Origin: Arcobacter ellisii
Lineage (GTDB): Bacteria; Campylobacterota; Campylobacteria; Campylobacterales; Arcobacteraceae
Reading direction: 5' to 3'
NCBI RefSeq assembly: GCF_003544915.1
Contig: NZ_CP032097.1
Coordinates: forward strand, 1,922,001-1,986,000
DNA: 64,000 nucleotides
The first letter of the stretch is position 1; every line of letters begins with the position of its first letter. The translations under genes and the position numbers were made by a program. Below are positions 28,764 through 39,257 of the stretch, one piece after another. A model generated the notes under the pieces. It saw nothing but the letters and a program-made list of their open reading frames with translations, did not search any database and was not told the DNA's origin.

Positions 28764-29564
28764 TTATTTTTTTGTTTGGAAAATTGTTCCACTATTATGA
28801 TTTCCATCAACTAAAAAATCATAAGCATTTTTTAAATCAAATCCAGATGTAAGATACATAGGAATTCCTCTTTGCATTAAAAAACTTGCAGCTTTAAGTT
28901 TTGTTACAATTCCACCTGTTGCAAATTCAGAATTTGCACTATGTTTCATTTCTAACTCTTCTTCTTTTATTTCATAAACATTTTTTTGTAAAACTGCATC
29001 TGAAAACTCTCTTGGATTTTTATTATAATATCCATCTATATCTGATAAAATTGCTAACATATCAGCTTTAAAATAATAAGCTACATGAGCAGCTAATTGG
29101 TCATTATCTCCAAAAACCAACTCATCAGTAGCAATTACATCATTTTCATTTATGATTGGAAGAATATTATTTTCAAGTAAAATTTCCATCACATTTTGTG
29201 CATTTTTTGATCTTTTTCTTGAATCAAAATCATCTGCAATAAAAAGCATTTGAGCACAAGTTATATTATGTTCTTTAAATCTTTTTTTATAATTTTTAAG
29301 TAATAAAGGTTGCCCAATCGCAGCTAATGCTTGTTTATTTGCAACTATCTTTTTATCAAGTTTTAAAGAAGTATATCCAGCACCAACAGCACCAGAAGAT
29401 ACTAAAATAACTTCAAGATTTTTTTCATTTTTTAATTTTGCGATTAAATTTACTAAATTGTTCATTCTCTCAAGAGCTAATTGACCATCTTGAGTTAAAA
29501 CAGCAGTTCCAACTTTTATTACTAATCTTTTATTTGCAGGTAAAATTACATTATGTTCCATCAT
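28764..29564 (-). CDS. proB: Glutamate 5-kinase (no PUA domain)
   Basis: First step of proline synthesis: glutamate to glutamyl 5-phosphate. The 266-residue protein is the amino-acid-kinase fold alone: [10 protein letters not shown] at the start, [20 protein letters not shown] and [10 protein letters not shown] near the end. The C-terminal PUA domain of longer ProB enzymes is missing, as in Campylobacter. It overlaps the obgE stop by 4 nt. proA is not in the window. Confidence 0.95.
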   Translation of the reverse strand: MMEHNVILPANKRLVIKVGTAVLTQDGQLALERMNNLVNLIAKLKNEKNLEVILVSSGAVGAGYTSLKLDKKIVANKQALAAIGQPLLLKNYKKRFKEHNITCAQMLFIADDFDSRKRSKNAQNVMEILLENNILPIINENDVIATDELVFGDNDQLAAHVAYYFKADMLAILSDIDGYYNKNPREFSDAVLQKNVYEIKEEELEMKHSANSEFATGGIVTKLKAASFLMQRGIPMYLTSGFDLKNAYDFLVDGNHNSGTIFQTKK

Positions 29565-30652
29565 TTACCTTGTTCTAATAAATTATATAAAGCAAAGCCT
29601 AATTGTTTAATATTTAATTTCGTTAAAGAAGAGATTGGTAAAACAAAATATGGTTTAGTTTCATCAAATCTTGAATAAATTAAATCTTGAATATAGTAAG
29701 GATAATCAGCTTCAAATTTAAACTCATTTGAAGTAGTCACTTCTAAACCAATTTCATTAATAAACTTTTTAATATCACCTTCTAAATCTTCACCAAAATA
29801 TCCATCAATTTTACTTAAAACTATTGCAAAATTTCTTTTTGATAACTCAGTAGAGAACTTAGCAACTTCTTGTTTTAAAACATTGTATTGGTCAATCATA
29901 GTTCTATAATTTGCAACATCAATTACAAAAAGTAGAGTTTTTGTTCTTTCTATATGTTTTAAAAACTCTAAACCTAAACCTCTTCCTTCACTTGCTCCAT
30001 CAATAATTCCTGGAATATCAGCCATCACAAAAGAGTTATAATCACCAACTCCAACAACACCTAGTTTTGGAGTTAATGTTGTAAACTCATAATTTGCAAT
30101 TTCAGGAGTTGCGTTTGATGTTACTGAAATTAAAGTTGATTTTCCTACGTTTGGATAACCAACAAGTCCAACATCTGCAATTAATTTTAACTCTAATCTA
30201 ATTTTTCTAGTAGTTCCTGGAAGTCCTGGTTGAAAATATGTTGGTCTTTGATTTCTTGAATTTTTAAAGTGAACATTTCCTAATCCACCTTTTCCACCTT
30301 CTAAAAATAGAACTTTTTTCCCAACTTCTAATAAATCAAAAATAACTTCATTTGTCTCATCATCAATTACTTGAGTTCCTGGAGGTACAATTAAAACAAG
30401 TGCTTCACCTGACTTTCCTGTCATACTTCCACCTAAACCTTGTTTCCCATTTTCAGCTTTAAAGAATTTTCTTCCTTTGTAATTTGATAAAGTATCAGTA
30501 TTGTTGTCTACTAAAAAATAAACATCTCCACCTCTTCCTCCATCTCCACCATCAGGTCCACCTTTAACAACAAATTTTTCTCGTCTAAAAGCTGCACATC
30601 CCTGTCCACCCTTTCCAGATGTAACTGAAAATCTAGCGCTATCTATAAACAT
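29561..30652 (-). CDS. obgE: GTPase ObgE/CgtA
   Basis: Essential ribosome-associated GTPase for 50S maturation and stress control. 363 residues: the glycine-rich Obg fold (about 1-158, with [14 protein letters not shown]), then the G domain with [25 protein letters not shown] and SKIDG. The C-terminal OCT domain is missing. It follows rpmA with a terminator between, then leads the obgE-proB-fmt run. Confidence 0.97.
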   Translation of the reverse strand: MFIDSARFSVTSGKGGQGCAAFRREKFVVKGGPDGGDGGRGGDVYFLVDNNTDTLSNYKGRKFFKAENGKQGLGGSMTGKSGEALVLIVPPGTQVIDDETNEVIFDLLEVGKKVLFLEGGKGGLGNVHFKNSRNQRPTYFQPGLPGTTRKIRLELKLIADVGLVGYPNVGKSTLISVTSNATPEIANYEFTTLTPKLGVVGVGDYNSFVMADIPGIIDGASEGRGLGLEFLKHIERTKTLLFVIDVANYRTMIDQYNVLKQEVAKFSTELSKRNFAIVLSKIDGYFGEDLEGDIKKFINEIGLEVTTSNEFKFEADYPYYIQDLIYSRFDETKPYFVLPISSLTKLNIKQLGFALYNLLEQGK

Positions 30653-30745
30653 AATAACTTTCCTTTTAATAAATAATTAAAAACTAAAAGTAAAATCTTA
30701 TTTCACTGTTAACTTTTAATTAGTTATGTTGATTTTTAAATAAAA

Positions 30746-30776
30746 AAAGGGTGTAGGCAAAAGCCATACACCCTTT
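30746..30776 (-). terminator. Intrinsic terminator after rpmA
   Basis: On the minus strand AAAGGGTGTA.GGC pairs with GCC.TACACCCTTT around a four-base loop, followed by seven T residues. It is the strongest terminator in the window and closes the rplU-rpmA unit. Confidence 0.92.
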
Positions 30777-30800
30777 AAAGAAACTAAATTTGATTCAGAA

Positions 30801-31058
30801 TTACGATGCTGCGTAAACTGAAACTTTTTTTCTTTTTTTATCTTTAATTTCAAATTTAACAACACCGTCAATTAAAGAATATATTGTATGATCTTTACCC
30901 ATACCAACATTTTGACCTAAATGTACTTTAGTACCTCTTTGTCTAATGATAATATTTCCAGCTCTTACAACTTCACCACCAAATTTTTTAACACCAAGTC
31001 TTCTACCAGCTGAATCTCTATTATTCTGTGTACTTCCCTGACCTTTTTTGTGAGCCAT
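30801..31058 (-). CDS. rpmA: 50S ribosomal protein L27
   Basis: 85 residues starting directly with the conserved [15 protein letters not shown] motif that reaches towards the peptidyl transferase centre. There is no cleavable N-terminal extension of the kind found in Firmicutes. It is 27 nt after rplU, in the usual rplU-rpmA-obgE order. Confidence 0.98.
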   Translation of the reverse strand: MAHKKGQGSTQNNRDSAGRRLGVKKFGGEVVRAGNIIIRQRGTKVHLGQNVGMGKDHTIYSLIDGVVKFEIKDKKRKKVSVYAAS

Positions 31059-31085
31059 AATTGTTCTCCTTAACTTTTGTTATGC

Positions 31086-31403
31086 TTATGCAGCGATTTT
31101 AGTAATTCTAATTTTTGTGAAGCTTTTTCTGAAACCTCTTTTTAATTTAGAATCTTTTCTTCTTCTTTTTTTGTAAATGATTACTTTTTTAGCTCTATTT
31201 ACACCAGTACCATCTAATACTACAACTGCTTCAACTTTTGCGTTTGCAACTGCATCACCAGTTTTTAACTCACCGTTGTTTACAGCTAAAACATCAGTAA
31301 TTTCTAAAGTTTCTTTAGCAGCTAAACCAGTATAATCTACGTCTAAGATATCTCCCTCAGAAACTTTATACTGTTTTCCACCACACTTGATAATTGCGTA
31401 CAT
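31086..31403 (-). CDS. rplU: 50S ribosomal protein L21
   Basis: 105 residues, starting YAIIKCGGKQYKVSEGD and ending with the basic KRRRKDSKLKRGFRKSFTK segment that binds 23S rRNA. It is the first gene of the rplU-rpmA unit, with a 116-nt leader region before it. Confidence 0.98.
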   Translation of the reverse strand: MYAIIKCGGKQYKVSEGDILDVDYTGLAAKETLEITDVLAVNNGELKTGDAVANAKVEAVVVLDGTGVNRAKKVIIYKKRRRKDSKLKRGFRKSFTKIRITKIAA

Positions 31404-31439
31404 CTTTTTTCCTCTAATTCAATTCTATATGCATAAGTC

Positions 31440-31484
31440 GATACTCGTTCATATTAACTCTATTTTTCGAACCGGAATAGTATC
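31440..31484 (-). other. Possible structured leader of rplU
   Basis: In the rplU upstream region GATACT (31484-31479) can pair with AGTATC (31445-31440), and a competing CTATT/AATAG stem overlaps it. This may be a ribosomal-protein leader structure or chance in AT-rich DNA. No known motif is recognised. Confidence 0.2.
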
Positions 31485-31519
31485 TTAATTTAGTTTAAAC
31501 TTTCTTTAAGTCTATTATT

Positions 31520-31903
31520 TTAATGGTAATCATTTGCTAATGCAATTGCATCAACCATAATTAGAGCATTTTTAGGTAACCCTTTTACTGAAATTGTTGT
31601 GCGAGCAGGTTTATGATCCCCAAATGCTTCTGCAAATAAAACATTAACTACACCAAAATCTTCAATATTTTCTAAATAAACTGATACTTTAACAACTTTT
31701 TCTAGTCCACTATCAGCATCTTCTAAAAGTGTTCTAAGATTTGACAATACTTGTCTTGTTTGAATTTTAATATCTCTTTCTATCATTGTACCATCTAAAG
31801 TTACTGGAACTTGTGCAGATGTATAAATCATACCATGTACTTTAACAGCAGGAGAATAAGGACCTATTGCTAAAGGTAAATTATCACTTTCAATAAATTT
31901 CAT
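31520..31903 (-). CDS. ridA: RidA family reactive enamine/imine deaminase
   Basis: 127 residues of the YjgF/YER057c/UK114 family. Key features are GPYSPAVKVHGMIYTSAQVP at the start, NLRTLLEDADS in the middle and PARTTISVKGLPKNALIMVDAIA at the end, where the Arg binds the substrate carboxylate. It removes toxic 2-aminoacrylate from PLP enzymes. It forms a single unit between dnaG and rplU. Confidence 0.93.
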   Translation of the reverse strand: MKFIESDNLPLAIGPYSPAVKVHGMIYTSAQVPVTLDGTMIERDIKIQTRQVLSNLRTLLEDADSGLEKVVKVSVYLENIEDFGVVNVLFAEAFGDHKPARTTISVKGLPKNALIMVDAIALANDYH

Positions 31904-31985
31904 TGGATTTTCCTTAAGTTTAAATAACTTTTTGGAATTCTACAAAAAATAAACTACTAATAAAATAAATTTTGAAAATTAATTT

Positions 31986-33620
31986 TTATAGATTATAACT
32001 TACAAGTTTTCCTTGTTTTAATTGATAAATATTATCTTTAATTTTTCTAATTAAATTTGCTTTTTGTTTAAAATCCAGACTTTTATCATATGAAATTGCT
32101 GTTAATTTATTTGTATAAAATTTATATACTAATGTAAGAAGTTCTTGATTAAGTCTTTCATCATCATAATTTTCAAGTTTTTCATTTAAAATAATTGAAT
32201 TTAAAGATGGATTTTCTATATCTGTTAAAACTAATTCAAATTCATTTCTATGAAATTCAAACATTGAAGCATCTACTATATCTAAAACAGCATCTAACCT
32301 TTTTGGTTTTTCAAGAATTGATTTTATAATACAAAGTTCTGCAATATCAATTTTTGATAAATTAACATCATTAATTCTTTGTTTATCTGAACTAATTTTT
32401 ACTAAATTCTCTCTTACATTTAATTTTTGAGCTAGATATCTTTTATATTCATCTTGATTTAATAAACTTAAACTTTTTAAATAATCATTTGCTTCATTTA
32501 AAGCTTTTTGTTTTTGATTAGGTTCATTTATATCGTACTTTGAAATAATATAATCAATTGCATAAGGAATAAAAGGAATTGGATTTAAAAAAATATTATT
32601 TAATTCTTCAATTTTTTTACCTTTTACCATATCAGCAGGGTCTTGTCCATCACTAAAAATTACAACTCCACCTTCAAAATCACTTTGACTAAGCATTACT
32701 GAAGCTTTAAAAGCAGCTGCAAGTCCAGCTTTATCACCATCATATGCAAGTACTACTTTTGGTTCACCTCGTCTTAGAAGTGGTAAATGCTCAAGAGTAA
32801 GGGCAGTTCCAAGTGTTGCAACTGCTGTATTAAATCCTGCTTGATGAAGCATTATTACATCTAAGTAACCTTCACAAACAATTATTTGTTTATTTTTATA
32901 AATTTTCTCTTTTGCTAAATGATAACCATATAAAAGTCTTGATTTATTAAAAAGTTTAGTTTGAGGGGAATTTACATATTTTGCATTATGTCCAGTTATT
33001 GTTCTTCCACCAAAACCTACTAGTTTTCCATTTATTGAATAAATGGGAAAAGTAATTCTTTCTATAAATCTTGAATATAAACCATTTGTTCCAGTATCAA
33101 TAACACCTAATTCTATGGCTTCTGTTAAATTAAAATGATTTGATTTTAAAAAATTTATTGTATCAAGAGAAACAGGAGCATATCCTATTTCAAATTTTTC
33201 TATAGAAAAATCAGAAATTCCTCTATCTTTTATATACTCTTTTGCTACAGAATTATTTACAAAAAGCTTTTGATAATATTTATTAACTTCTTCTAAGATT
33301 CTTATATCTTGTTTTTTTTCAGTTGTATTTTCATAATCCAATGTAAAATTATACATCGAAGCTAATTTTTCTATTGTTTCTGGATATGTTGTTTTTTCAT
33401 ATTCCATTACAAATTTTATAGAGTCACCACCTGCCCCACATCCAAAACAGTGATATATTTGTTTTGCTGGACTAACTACAAAAGATGGAGTACTTTCTCC
33501 ATGAAAAGGACAACAAGCCTTAAAATTTGCTCCAGATTTTTTTAATTCTATAAATTGAGAAATTACATCTACAACATCAAGATGATTTTTTAAATTTTCT
33601 ATTGACTCTTTTTTTATCAT
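31986..33620 (-). CDS. dnaG: DNA primase
   Basis: Synthesises RNA primers at the replication fork. 544 residues: CHC2 zinc finger with Cys37, His40, Cys58 and Cys61; the TOPRIM core with VCEGYLDVIML and LAYDGDKAG; and a C-terminal helicase-interaction region. Length is slightly short, as in other Campylobacterota. A TATAAT box lies 7 nt before the ATG and no Shine-Dalgarno is seen, which suggests a leaderless transcript. Confidence 0.96.
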   Translation of the reverse strand: MIKKESIENLKNHLDVVDVISQFIELKKSGANFKACCPFHGESTPSFVVSPAKQIYHCFGCGAGGDSIKFVMEYEKTTYPETIEKLASMYNFTLDYENTTEKKQDIRILEEVNKYYQKLFVNNSVAKEYIKDRGISDFSIEKFEIGYAPVSLDTINFLKSNHFNLTEAIELGVIDTGTNGLYSRFIERITFPIYSINGKLVGFGGRTITGHNAKYVNSPQTKLFNKSRLLYGYHLAKEKIYKNKQIIVCEGYLDVIMLHQAGFNTAVATLGTALTLEHLPLLRRGEPKVVLAYDGDKAGLAAAFKASVMLSQSDFEGGVVIFSDGQDPADMVKGKKIEELNNIFLNPIPFIPYAIDYIISKYDINEPNQKQKALNEANDYLKSLSLLNQDEYKRYLAQKLNVRENLVKISSDKQRINDVNLSKIDIAELCIIKSILEKPKRLDAVLDIVDASMFEFHRNEFELVLTDIENPSLNSIILNEKLENYDDERLNQELLTLVYKFYTNKLTAISYDKSLDFKQKANLIRKIKDNIYQLKQGKLVSYNL

Positions 33621-33627
33621 AAAAAGG

Positions 33628-33633
33628 ATTATA
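33628..33633 (-). promoter_or_regulatory. TATAAT box for dnaG, possibly leaderless
   Basis: Perfect -10 on the minus strand, with only CCTTTTT between it and the dnaG ATG at 33620, so +1 would fall on the start codon. Confidence 0.5.
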
Positions 33634-33707
33634 CTCTTTTATTCGTTTATATGAACTTTTATGTTAATATGCAACACTTTTTAAAACAATTAATAAAGGT
33701 TTTATCT

Positions 33708-34757
33708 GTGGATAATATAGTTTTAGAGTATAGAGACCCTCTACTTGGAATAATAATTATTGTTGCTCTAATTTTTATAATATCTTTTATAACATACTCT
33801 TACGGTATTTATAAAGAGAGAAATGCAAGAAAAGATTATAGAAAACTCTCTTTAAGATTTGAGCTTGGAAAATTAAAAGAAGAAGATTATGTACATTTAT
33901 ATAAAACTTATAATCTTCCTTTTGACTCTATTTTACTTTTAGCTTCATCTTTTTTACATAAAGGTGATTATAATAAAGCCATTTCTGTTTATTTGACTCT
34001 ACTTGAACATGTAAATGATAGAGTAAAAAAAGAGGAGTTATTAGAACTTTTAGGAACAACTTACTTTAAAGGTGGTTTTTTACAAAGGTCAAAAGAGATA
34101 TTTTTAAGAATTCTAAAATTCTCTCCACATAACAAAAATGCTTTAAAATATCTATTACTTGTAAGTGAAAAACTAAAAGACTTTAAAAAAGCAAAAGAGA
34201 TTGCCTCTTGTTTAGAAGAGTTAGATATAGATATGAAAATCGATAAAATATATCTTGATGCTTTAATAATTTTAAATGATTCAATTTTATCATTTGAAAG
34301 AAGAACTGAACTTCTATATGAAATTTTTAAAGAACACAAAATCATTGAAAGAATATTTGTAAGTTTTCTAATTCAATTTAACAAACCATTTTTTTGGGAA
34401 CATATAAAAGAGTTCGATTGTTCAAAATTTATTGATATTATGTGGTACTTAAACTTTGATGATATAGATTTTAATAAAGTTCTTGATAACTCTTTTTTAT
34501 TGGAAGTTTATAACGCAAAAGGTCATTTAAAAAATTTAGAACATAGTCATGATTTTGATTTAGATATTTTGATGCTTATAAATAGACATGAACATAAAAT
34601 TAATGCAACATTAGATTTTGAATTTATTTGTAGTTCATGTAAACACTCTCATCCTGTTTTTGATACAAGATGTCCACATTGTCATAATATACTAACATTT
34701 AATGTAAAACATCATTTAACAAAATCTTTTTATGAACCATATCAATCTTTACAATAA
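33708..34757 (+). CDS. LapB/YciM-like membrane TPR protein with zinc ribbon
   Basis: A single transmembrane helix near the N-terminus (DPLLGIIIIVALIFIISF), several tetratricopeptide-like helical repeats, and a C-terminal zinc ribbon with CSSC and CPHC pairs. That is the order of LapB, which controls LPS synthesis via FtsH and LpxC in enterobacteria. I prefer a GTG start at 33708 with AAAGG 8 nt upstream; an ATG at 33651 adds 19 residues but has no ribosome site. Function by analogy only. Confidence 0.65.
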   Translation: MDNIVLEYRDPLLGIIIIVALIFIISFITYSYGIYKERNARKDYRKLSLRFELGKLKEEDYVHLYKTYNLPFDSILLLASSFLHKGDYNKAISVYLTLLEHVNDRVKKEELLELLGTTYFKGGFLQRSKEIFLRILKFSPHNKNALKYLLLVSEKLKDFKKAKEIASCLEELDIDMKIDKIYLDALIILNDSILSFERRTELLYEIFKEHKIIERIFVSFLIQFNKPFFWEHIKEFDCSKFIDIMWYLNFDDIDFNKVLDNSFLLEVYNAKGHLKNLEHSHDFDLDILMLINRHEHKINATLDFEFICSSCKHSHPVFDTRCPHCHNILTFNVKHHLTKSFYEPYQSLQ

Positions 34758-34806
34758 AAAAAGATTTAAAATAAAAAAATAACAATATATAACATAATAA
34801 AAGATG

Positions 34807-34815
34807 TGCTATACT
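34807..34815 (+). promoter_or_regulatory. Extended -10 for rnc-aroC
   Basis: TGCTATACT, an extended -10 box, lies 26 nt before the rnc ATG, which has AAAGGA as ribosome site. Confidence 0.5.
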
Positions 34816-34841
34816 TCCATAAATTTTAACAAAGGACACAA

Positions 34842-35516
34842 ATGAGTGATTATTCGAAATTGGAAAAGTGTTTGGATTATCAGTTTAAAAATAAAAATCT
34901 GATAATCGAAGCACTTACCCATAAAAGTTACAAAAAACCTTACAATAATGAACGTTTAGAGTTTTTAGGTGATGCTGTTTTAAATCTAATTGTTGGAGAA
35001 TATTTATATTTAAAATTCCCAAAATCAAATGAAGGTGAATTATCTAAGATTAGAGCTTCTTTAGTAAATGAAACAGGTTTTACAAGACTTGCAAATGAAA
35101 TAAGATTAGGTGATTATATTTTTATTTCAACAGCTGAAGAAAGAAACAAAGGAAGAACAAAAGCTTCTATTTTATCAGATGCCTTTGAAGCAATTATGGG
35201 TGCAATTTATTTAGAATCAGGACTTAATACTTTAAAACCTATTATTTTAAGATTATTAGAAAAATCTTATGACAAAATTAATCTTGATGTATTATTTAGT
35301 GATTATAAAACAGCTCTTCAAGAGATAACTCAAGCTAAATTTGCTTCAATTCCAGAATATAAAATCGAAGGTTCTTATGGACCAGACCACAAAAAAGAGT
35401 TTGAAGTATCAATTTGGATTGATGGAACAAATTATGGTTATGCAAGTGGGAAAAGTAAAAAACTAGCTCAACAAGCAGCAGCAAAAATTGCTATAGAAAA
35501 ACTAAAAGGAGAATAA
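34842..35516 (+). CDS. rnc: Ribonuclease III
   Basis: Cuts double-stranded RNA in rRNA processing and RNA decay. 224 residues: the catalytic signature [13 protein letters not shown] near residue 38-50, the second acidic cluster [16 protein letters not shown] at about 112-127, and a C-terminal dsRNA-binding domain ending [13 protein letters not shown]. Length is standard. It is followed by aroC at 5 nt. Confidence 0.97.
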   Translation: MSDYSKLEKCLDYQFKNKNLIIEALTHKSYKKPYNNERLEFLGDAVLNLIVGEYLYLKFPKSNEGELSKIRASLVNETGFTRLANEIRLGDYIFISTAEERNKGRTKASILSDAFEAIMGAIYLESGLNTLKPIILRLLEKSYDKINLDVLFSDYKTALQEITQAKFASIPEYKIEGSYGPDHKKEFEVSIWIDGTNYGYASGKSKKLAQQAAAKIAIEKLKGE

Positions 35517-35521
35517 CCAAT

Positions 35522-36598
35522 ATGAATACATTTGGTCATAGATTTAGGTTTACAACTTTTGGTGAATCTCATGGAAAAGCTCTTGGATGTATTGTTGATG
35601 GAGTTCCAGCTGGAATAAAAATAGATGAAGAGTTTATCCAAAGCGAAATGGATAGAAGAAAACCTGGTCAAAATAAATTTGCAACAGCTAGAAAAGAAGG
35701 TGATGTTGTAGAAATTTTAAGTGGTGTTTTTGAAGGAATAACAACTGGAACTCCAATCTCTATGGTAATTTTTAATGAAAATCAAAAAAGTAGTGATTAT
35801 TCAAATGTAAAAGATTTATTCCGTCCAGGACATGCTGATTTTACATATTTTAATAAATATGGAACAAGAGATTATAGAGGTGGAGGAAGAAGTAGTGCTA
35901 GAGAAACAGCTGCTAGAGTTGCTGCTGGTGCTATTGCTAAACTTTTATTAAAAGAATTAAATATAGATATCAAAAGTGGAATTTGTGAAATAGATGGAAT
36001 TCAAGCTTCAACATTTGATTTTGAGAATGTTTCTAATTCTGAAATATTTGCTTTAGATAAAAATGTTGAAGAAGCTCAAAAAAATGCTATTTTAGAAGCT
36101 AAAAATTCACATAATAGTGTTGGTGGAGTTGCACTTATAAATGTAACAAATCCTCCTATTGGTCTTGGTGAACCACTTTATTTTAAACTAGATTCTCAAA
36201 TAGCAAATGCAATGATGGGAATAAATGCTGTAAAAGCTGTTGAAATTGGAGATGGAGCACTTTCTTCAAGAGTAAAAGGTTATGATAATAATGACCAAAT
36301 AAGAAAATCTGGATTTAAAACAAATCATAGTGGTGGAATTCTTGGTGGTATTTCAAATGGCGATGATATAAATGTAAAAGTTTATTTCAAAGCAACTCCA
36401 TCAATTTTTATAGAACAAGAAACAATTGATATTTATGATAATGAAGTAGAATGTAAACTAAAAGGAAGACATGACCCTTGTGTTGCTGTACGTGGAAGTG
36501 TTGTTGCTGAATCTATGATGGCGTTAGTTCTTGCAGATATGGTATTACTTAATATGTCATCAAAAATGGAAAATGTTAAAAAAGTTTACAATAAATAA
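35522..36598 (+). CDS. aroC: Chorismate synthase
   Basis: Final common step of aromatic amino-acid synthesis, EPSP to chorismate, needing reduced FMN. 358 residues with the three family signatures: [14 protein letters not shown] near the N-terminus, [21 protein letters not shown] in the first third (given here in part) and the C-terminal [11 protein letters not shown]. The order rnc-aroC is common in Campylobacterota. The next gene starts inside its 3' end. Confidence 0.97.
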   Translation: MNTFGHRFRFTTFGESHGKALGCIVDGVPAGIKIDEEFIQSEMDRRKPGQNKFATARKEGDVVEILSGVFEGITTGTPISMVIFNENQKSSDYSNVKDLFRPGHADFTYFNKYGTRDYRGGGRSSARETAARVAAGAIAKLLLKELNIDIKSGICEIDGIQASTFDFENVSNSEIFALDKNVEEAQKNAILEAKNSHNSVGGVALINVTNPPIGLGEPLYFKLDSQIANAMMGINAVKAVEIGDGALSSRVKGYDNNDQIRKSGFKTNHSGGILGGISNGDDINVKVYFKATPSIFIEQETIDIYDNEVECKLKGRHDPCVAVRGSVVAESMMALVLADMVLLNMSSKMENVKKVYNK

Positions 36599-37331
36599 AA
36601 TTCTTTTTCTTATTATTCTTTCTTCAAATTTATTAGCAAATGATGCTAATAAATTTGTTCAAGCTTATCCTGATTTTATAAAAGAAGTTTCAAATAACCA
36701 CTTAATTTGGAATGATAATGAGAAAATGATTTTCGATGATAAAATTGAAAATAAAACTTTTCAAGAAAAACTAAATAATCCTTCATTAAAAAATCAACTA
36801 GATATTCCATATATAAAACTATCTGAAAATAAAGATTATATACCTTCAAAAAATGAAGATGCTGGAAGAATAAGATATGAACCATTTTTTAAAAAAATGT
36901 ATGGTTCAAATCAAAAAGAAGTAAAACAAAATCTTGTAAAAATTATATGGTTACCCAAAAGCTCTAAAAAAGTATTATGGGTTAATAAAATAAATGACAT
37001 AGATAAAAAATTAGAATCTATATCAAATGAAATAGAACAACTTCCAAATAATATAAAATCTTTTGCCCAATATCCAAGTGGAGCTTTTAATTGGCGAAAG
37101 ATTAGTGAAACAAACAGATTAAGTGTTCATAGTTTTGGAATTGCAATTGATTTGAATGTTAAAGATTCACATTACTGGCTTTGGGATAAAGGCAAAAAAG
37201 ATTTTACTTATAAAAATAAAATACCTTTGGAAATTGTAGAAATTTTTGAAAAATATGGATTTATTTGGGGAGGGAGATGGTATCATTATGACACCATGCA
37301 TTTTGAATATCGTCCAGAACTTCTTAATTAA
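36573..37331 (+). CDS. Secreted M15-family peptidase (D-Ala-D-Ala carboxypeptidase/VanY-like)
   Basis: I choose the ATG at 36573, since the protein then begins with a signal peptide ([22 protein letters not shown]). The 252-residue product has the metal-binding pattern of M15C endopeptidases and carboxypeptidases: [12 protein letters not shown] (His and Asp) and [16 protein letters not shown] (catalytic and third ligand His). It likely trims peptidoglycan in the periplasm. The start lies 26 nt inside aroC in another frame, with only a weak GGA ribosome site, so translation may depend on aroC. Confidence 0.85.
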   Translation: MLKKFTINKILFLIILSSNLLANDANKFVQAYPDFIKEVSNNHLIWNDNEKMIFDDKIENKTFQEKLNNPSLKNQLDIPYIKLSENKDYIPSKNEDAGRIRYEPFFKKMYGSNQKEVKQNLVKIIWLPKSSKKVLWVNKINDIDKKLESISNEIEQLPNNIKSFAQYPSGAFNWRKISETNRLSVHSFGIAIDLNVKDSHYWLWDKGKKDFTYKNKIPLEIVEIFEKYGFIWGGRWYHYDTMHFEYRPELLN

Positions 37332-37368
37332 AGAAGCATTTAATTTCTTTTGATTATAATTTCAACAT

Positions 37369-37402
37369 AAAAGCAACTCTTTGGTCAAGGGTTGCTTTTT
37401 TT
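37369..37402. terminator. Bidirectional terminator between M15 peptidase and htpX
   Basis: AAAAGCAAC and GTTGCTTTT form a 9-bp stem with a 13-nt loop; a T-run follows on the plus strand. htpX converges from the right, ending at 37405. Confidence 0.8.
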
Positions 37403-37404
37403 AT

Positions 37405-38265
37405 TTATCTTCTTTTTAACTCAAATTTTAACTCTTCAAGTCTTGCAATTCTATCTTCAGTTGTTGGATGAGTTCTAAATAAATTTCCAATATTTGATTT
37501 TAAACCTGAAAATGGATTTATAATAAACATATGAGCTGTTTGTTCAGTTGCATTATGTATTTGATGTCCACTTCTTGCATAATTTTCAAGTTTTGCTAAA
37601 GCACTTTGAAGACCAGCTGGATTTCCTGTCATTCTAGCAGCTCCTTCATCAGCCATAAACTCTCTACTTCTACTAACTGTCATTTGAATAATTGAAGCTG
37701 CTATTGGAAGTAAAATTGCCATAACTATCATCATAATTGGATTTGAGCTTTGTCTATCGTTACTATTAGTAAACATTGCACCAAATTGCATCATATTTGC
37801 AATCATTGCAATTGCTCCTGCAAAAACTGCTGCAATTGTTCCAATTAAAATATCATAATGTTTTATATGTGATAATTCATGGGCAATTACACCTTCTAAT
37901 TCTTCTTCATTTAACATCTCATATAATCCCATAGTAACAGCAACAGCAGCATGTTCATGGTTTCTTCCTGTTGCAAAAGCATTTGGAGTATGATCAGGTA
38001 TTAAATAAACTTTTGGCATAGGAAGCCCAGCTTTTTGTGTTAATCTTTGTGTAATTCTATAAACTGGATGTCTAACATCTTCTAAAGGTGTAGCATCATA
38101 ATGTTTTAGCACTTGTTGGTCTGAATAATAATAAGCATAAAAATTCATACCACCAGCTATTAAAAATGCTATTAACATTCCATTTGTTCCACCAAATGAA
38201 TAACCAATAAATACGAATAATACGGTTAGAAATGTAAGTAGAAAAACTGTTTTTATTTGCTCCAT
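37405..38265 (-). CDS. htpX: Membrane zinc metalloprotease HtpX
   Basis: 286 residues with four hydrophobic segments: two at the N-terminus (about 7-43) and two flanking the catalytic region. The gluzincin motif HELSH is at 129-133 and the third ligand region [15 protein letters not shown] near 200. HtpX clears misfolded inner-membrane proteins. AGGAGAATAAA precedes the ATG. The 55-nt gap to the 5'-nucleotidase gene suggests either co-transcription or a weak promoter. Confidence 0.95.
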   Translation of the reverse strand: MEQIKTVFLLTFLTVLFVFIGYSFGGTNGMLIAFLIAGGMNFYAYYYSDQQVLKHYDATPLEDVRHPVYRITQRLTQKAGLPMPKVYLIPDHTPNAFATGRNHEHAAVAVTMGLYEMLNEEELEGVIAHELSHIKHYDILIGTIAAVFAGAIAMIANMMQFGAMFTNSNDRQSSNPIMMIVMAILLPIAASIIQMTVSRSREFMADEGAARMTGNPAGLQSALAKLENYARSGHQIHNATEQTAHMFIINPFSGLKSNIGNLFRTHPTTEDRIARLEELKFELKRR

Positions 38266-38320
38266 TTTATTCTCCTAAATTTTTTGTGATTTTAGCTAAT
38301 ATTAGTTAATAAAAATTAAA

Positions 38321-39235
38321 CTAAATATTATTTAAAATTGACTCTTTTTTATAGGGTACTTTAGCACTTGGAGTCACTTTAGAAGTATTTTCAAGATGCA
38401 CATCTTGGTCATCAAAAAAGATATCTGCACCAAAAGCTTTTACTACTTCATATTTGTCCACTCCTCCTAAAAAGAAAGCTTCATCAAGTCTTACTCCCCA
38501 TTGAGAAAGGGTTCTTATTACCCTTTCATGTGCAGGAGAATTTCTAGCTGTTATAAGTGCCGTTCTAATTGGAGTTTGTTCTTCATGATATTTTGCTTGA
38601 ATATTTGAAATAACTCTTAATAATTGTGCAAAAGGACCACTTTTCATAGGATTTGAGGCATTTTGTTTTTCATATTCTAAAAATGCATTTAATCCTTGTG
38701 TTTTATAAATAATTTCTGATTCTTCTGAAAATAAAACCGCATCACCATCAAAAGCAATTTTTACTTGAGTTGAAAATTCATCTTCATCATTTTCATAAGG
38801 TAAAATTCTAGCTGCTGCTATTCCTTCATTTATTGCTTCTTGAACATCTTGTTCATTTGCTGAAAGAAATAAATCAACTTTAAATGGTTTTAAATATTTT
38901 GAAATATCACTTCCGCCACTCCAAGCTGACCTTGCAATATCAAGTTTATATTTTTCTATAGATTTTGTAATTCTTAAACTTGTTGCAGAATTATTCCTTG
39001 ACATAATAATAACTTCTACTTGTTTATCATCAGGAAAATCTTCATTGATTCTCAATAGGTTTTTAACTAATCTAAAACCTGTTCCTTTTTTTGGTAATAC
39101 ATCTTCATTTTCAATTTGATATTTATAATATTCATCTAAACCTTTTTCTTCAAATATTTTATTTTCATCTTCTAAATTAAATAAAGCTCTTGATGAAATG
39201 GCTATTACTAATTTTTTGTTTAAATCATATCCCAA
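38321..39235 (-). CDS. 5'-nucleotidase (cN-I family)
   Basis: 304 residues of the PF06189 5'-nucleotidase family. Conserved stretches are KLVIAISSRALFNLE at the start, AFDGDAVLFSEESE (acidic HAD-like motif) in the middle and FFDDQDVHLE near the end. It likely dephosphorylates nucleoside monophosphates. The start is TTG at 39235, placed by AAGGA 7 nt upstream; no in-frame ATG is available nearby. A TATAAT box lies at 39258-39263. Confidence 0.88.
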   Translation of the reverse strand: MGYDLNKKLVIAISSRALFNLEDENKIFEEKGLDEYYKYQIENEDVLPKKGTGFRLVKNLLRINEDFPDDKQVEVIIMSRNNSATSLRITKSIEKYKLDIARSAWSGGSDISKYLKPFKVDLFLSANEQDVQEAINEGIAAARILPYENDEDEFSTQVKIAFDGDAVLFSEESEIIYKTQGLNAFLEYEKQNASNPMKSGPFAQLLRVISNIQAKYHEEQTPIRTALITARNSPAHERVIRTLSQWGVRLDEAFFLGGVDKYEVVKAFGADIFFDDQDVHLENTSKVTPSAKVPYKKESILNNI

Positions 39236-39257
39236 AATAGTATCCTTAATTTTTTTT

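Noticed and set aside
28770-28795. TTGTTCCACT sequence resembling half of a parS-like site
   Set aside because: The second half of the palindrome is absent, and it lies inside the proB 3' end.
31460-31484. GGTTCGA in the rplU leader, resembling a tRNA T-loop
   Set aside because: The flanking stem does not give a 7-base loop, and no acceptor, D or anticodon arm can be drawn.
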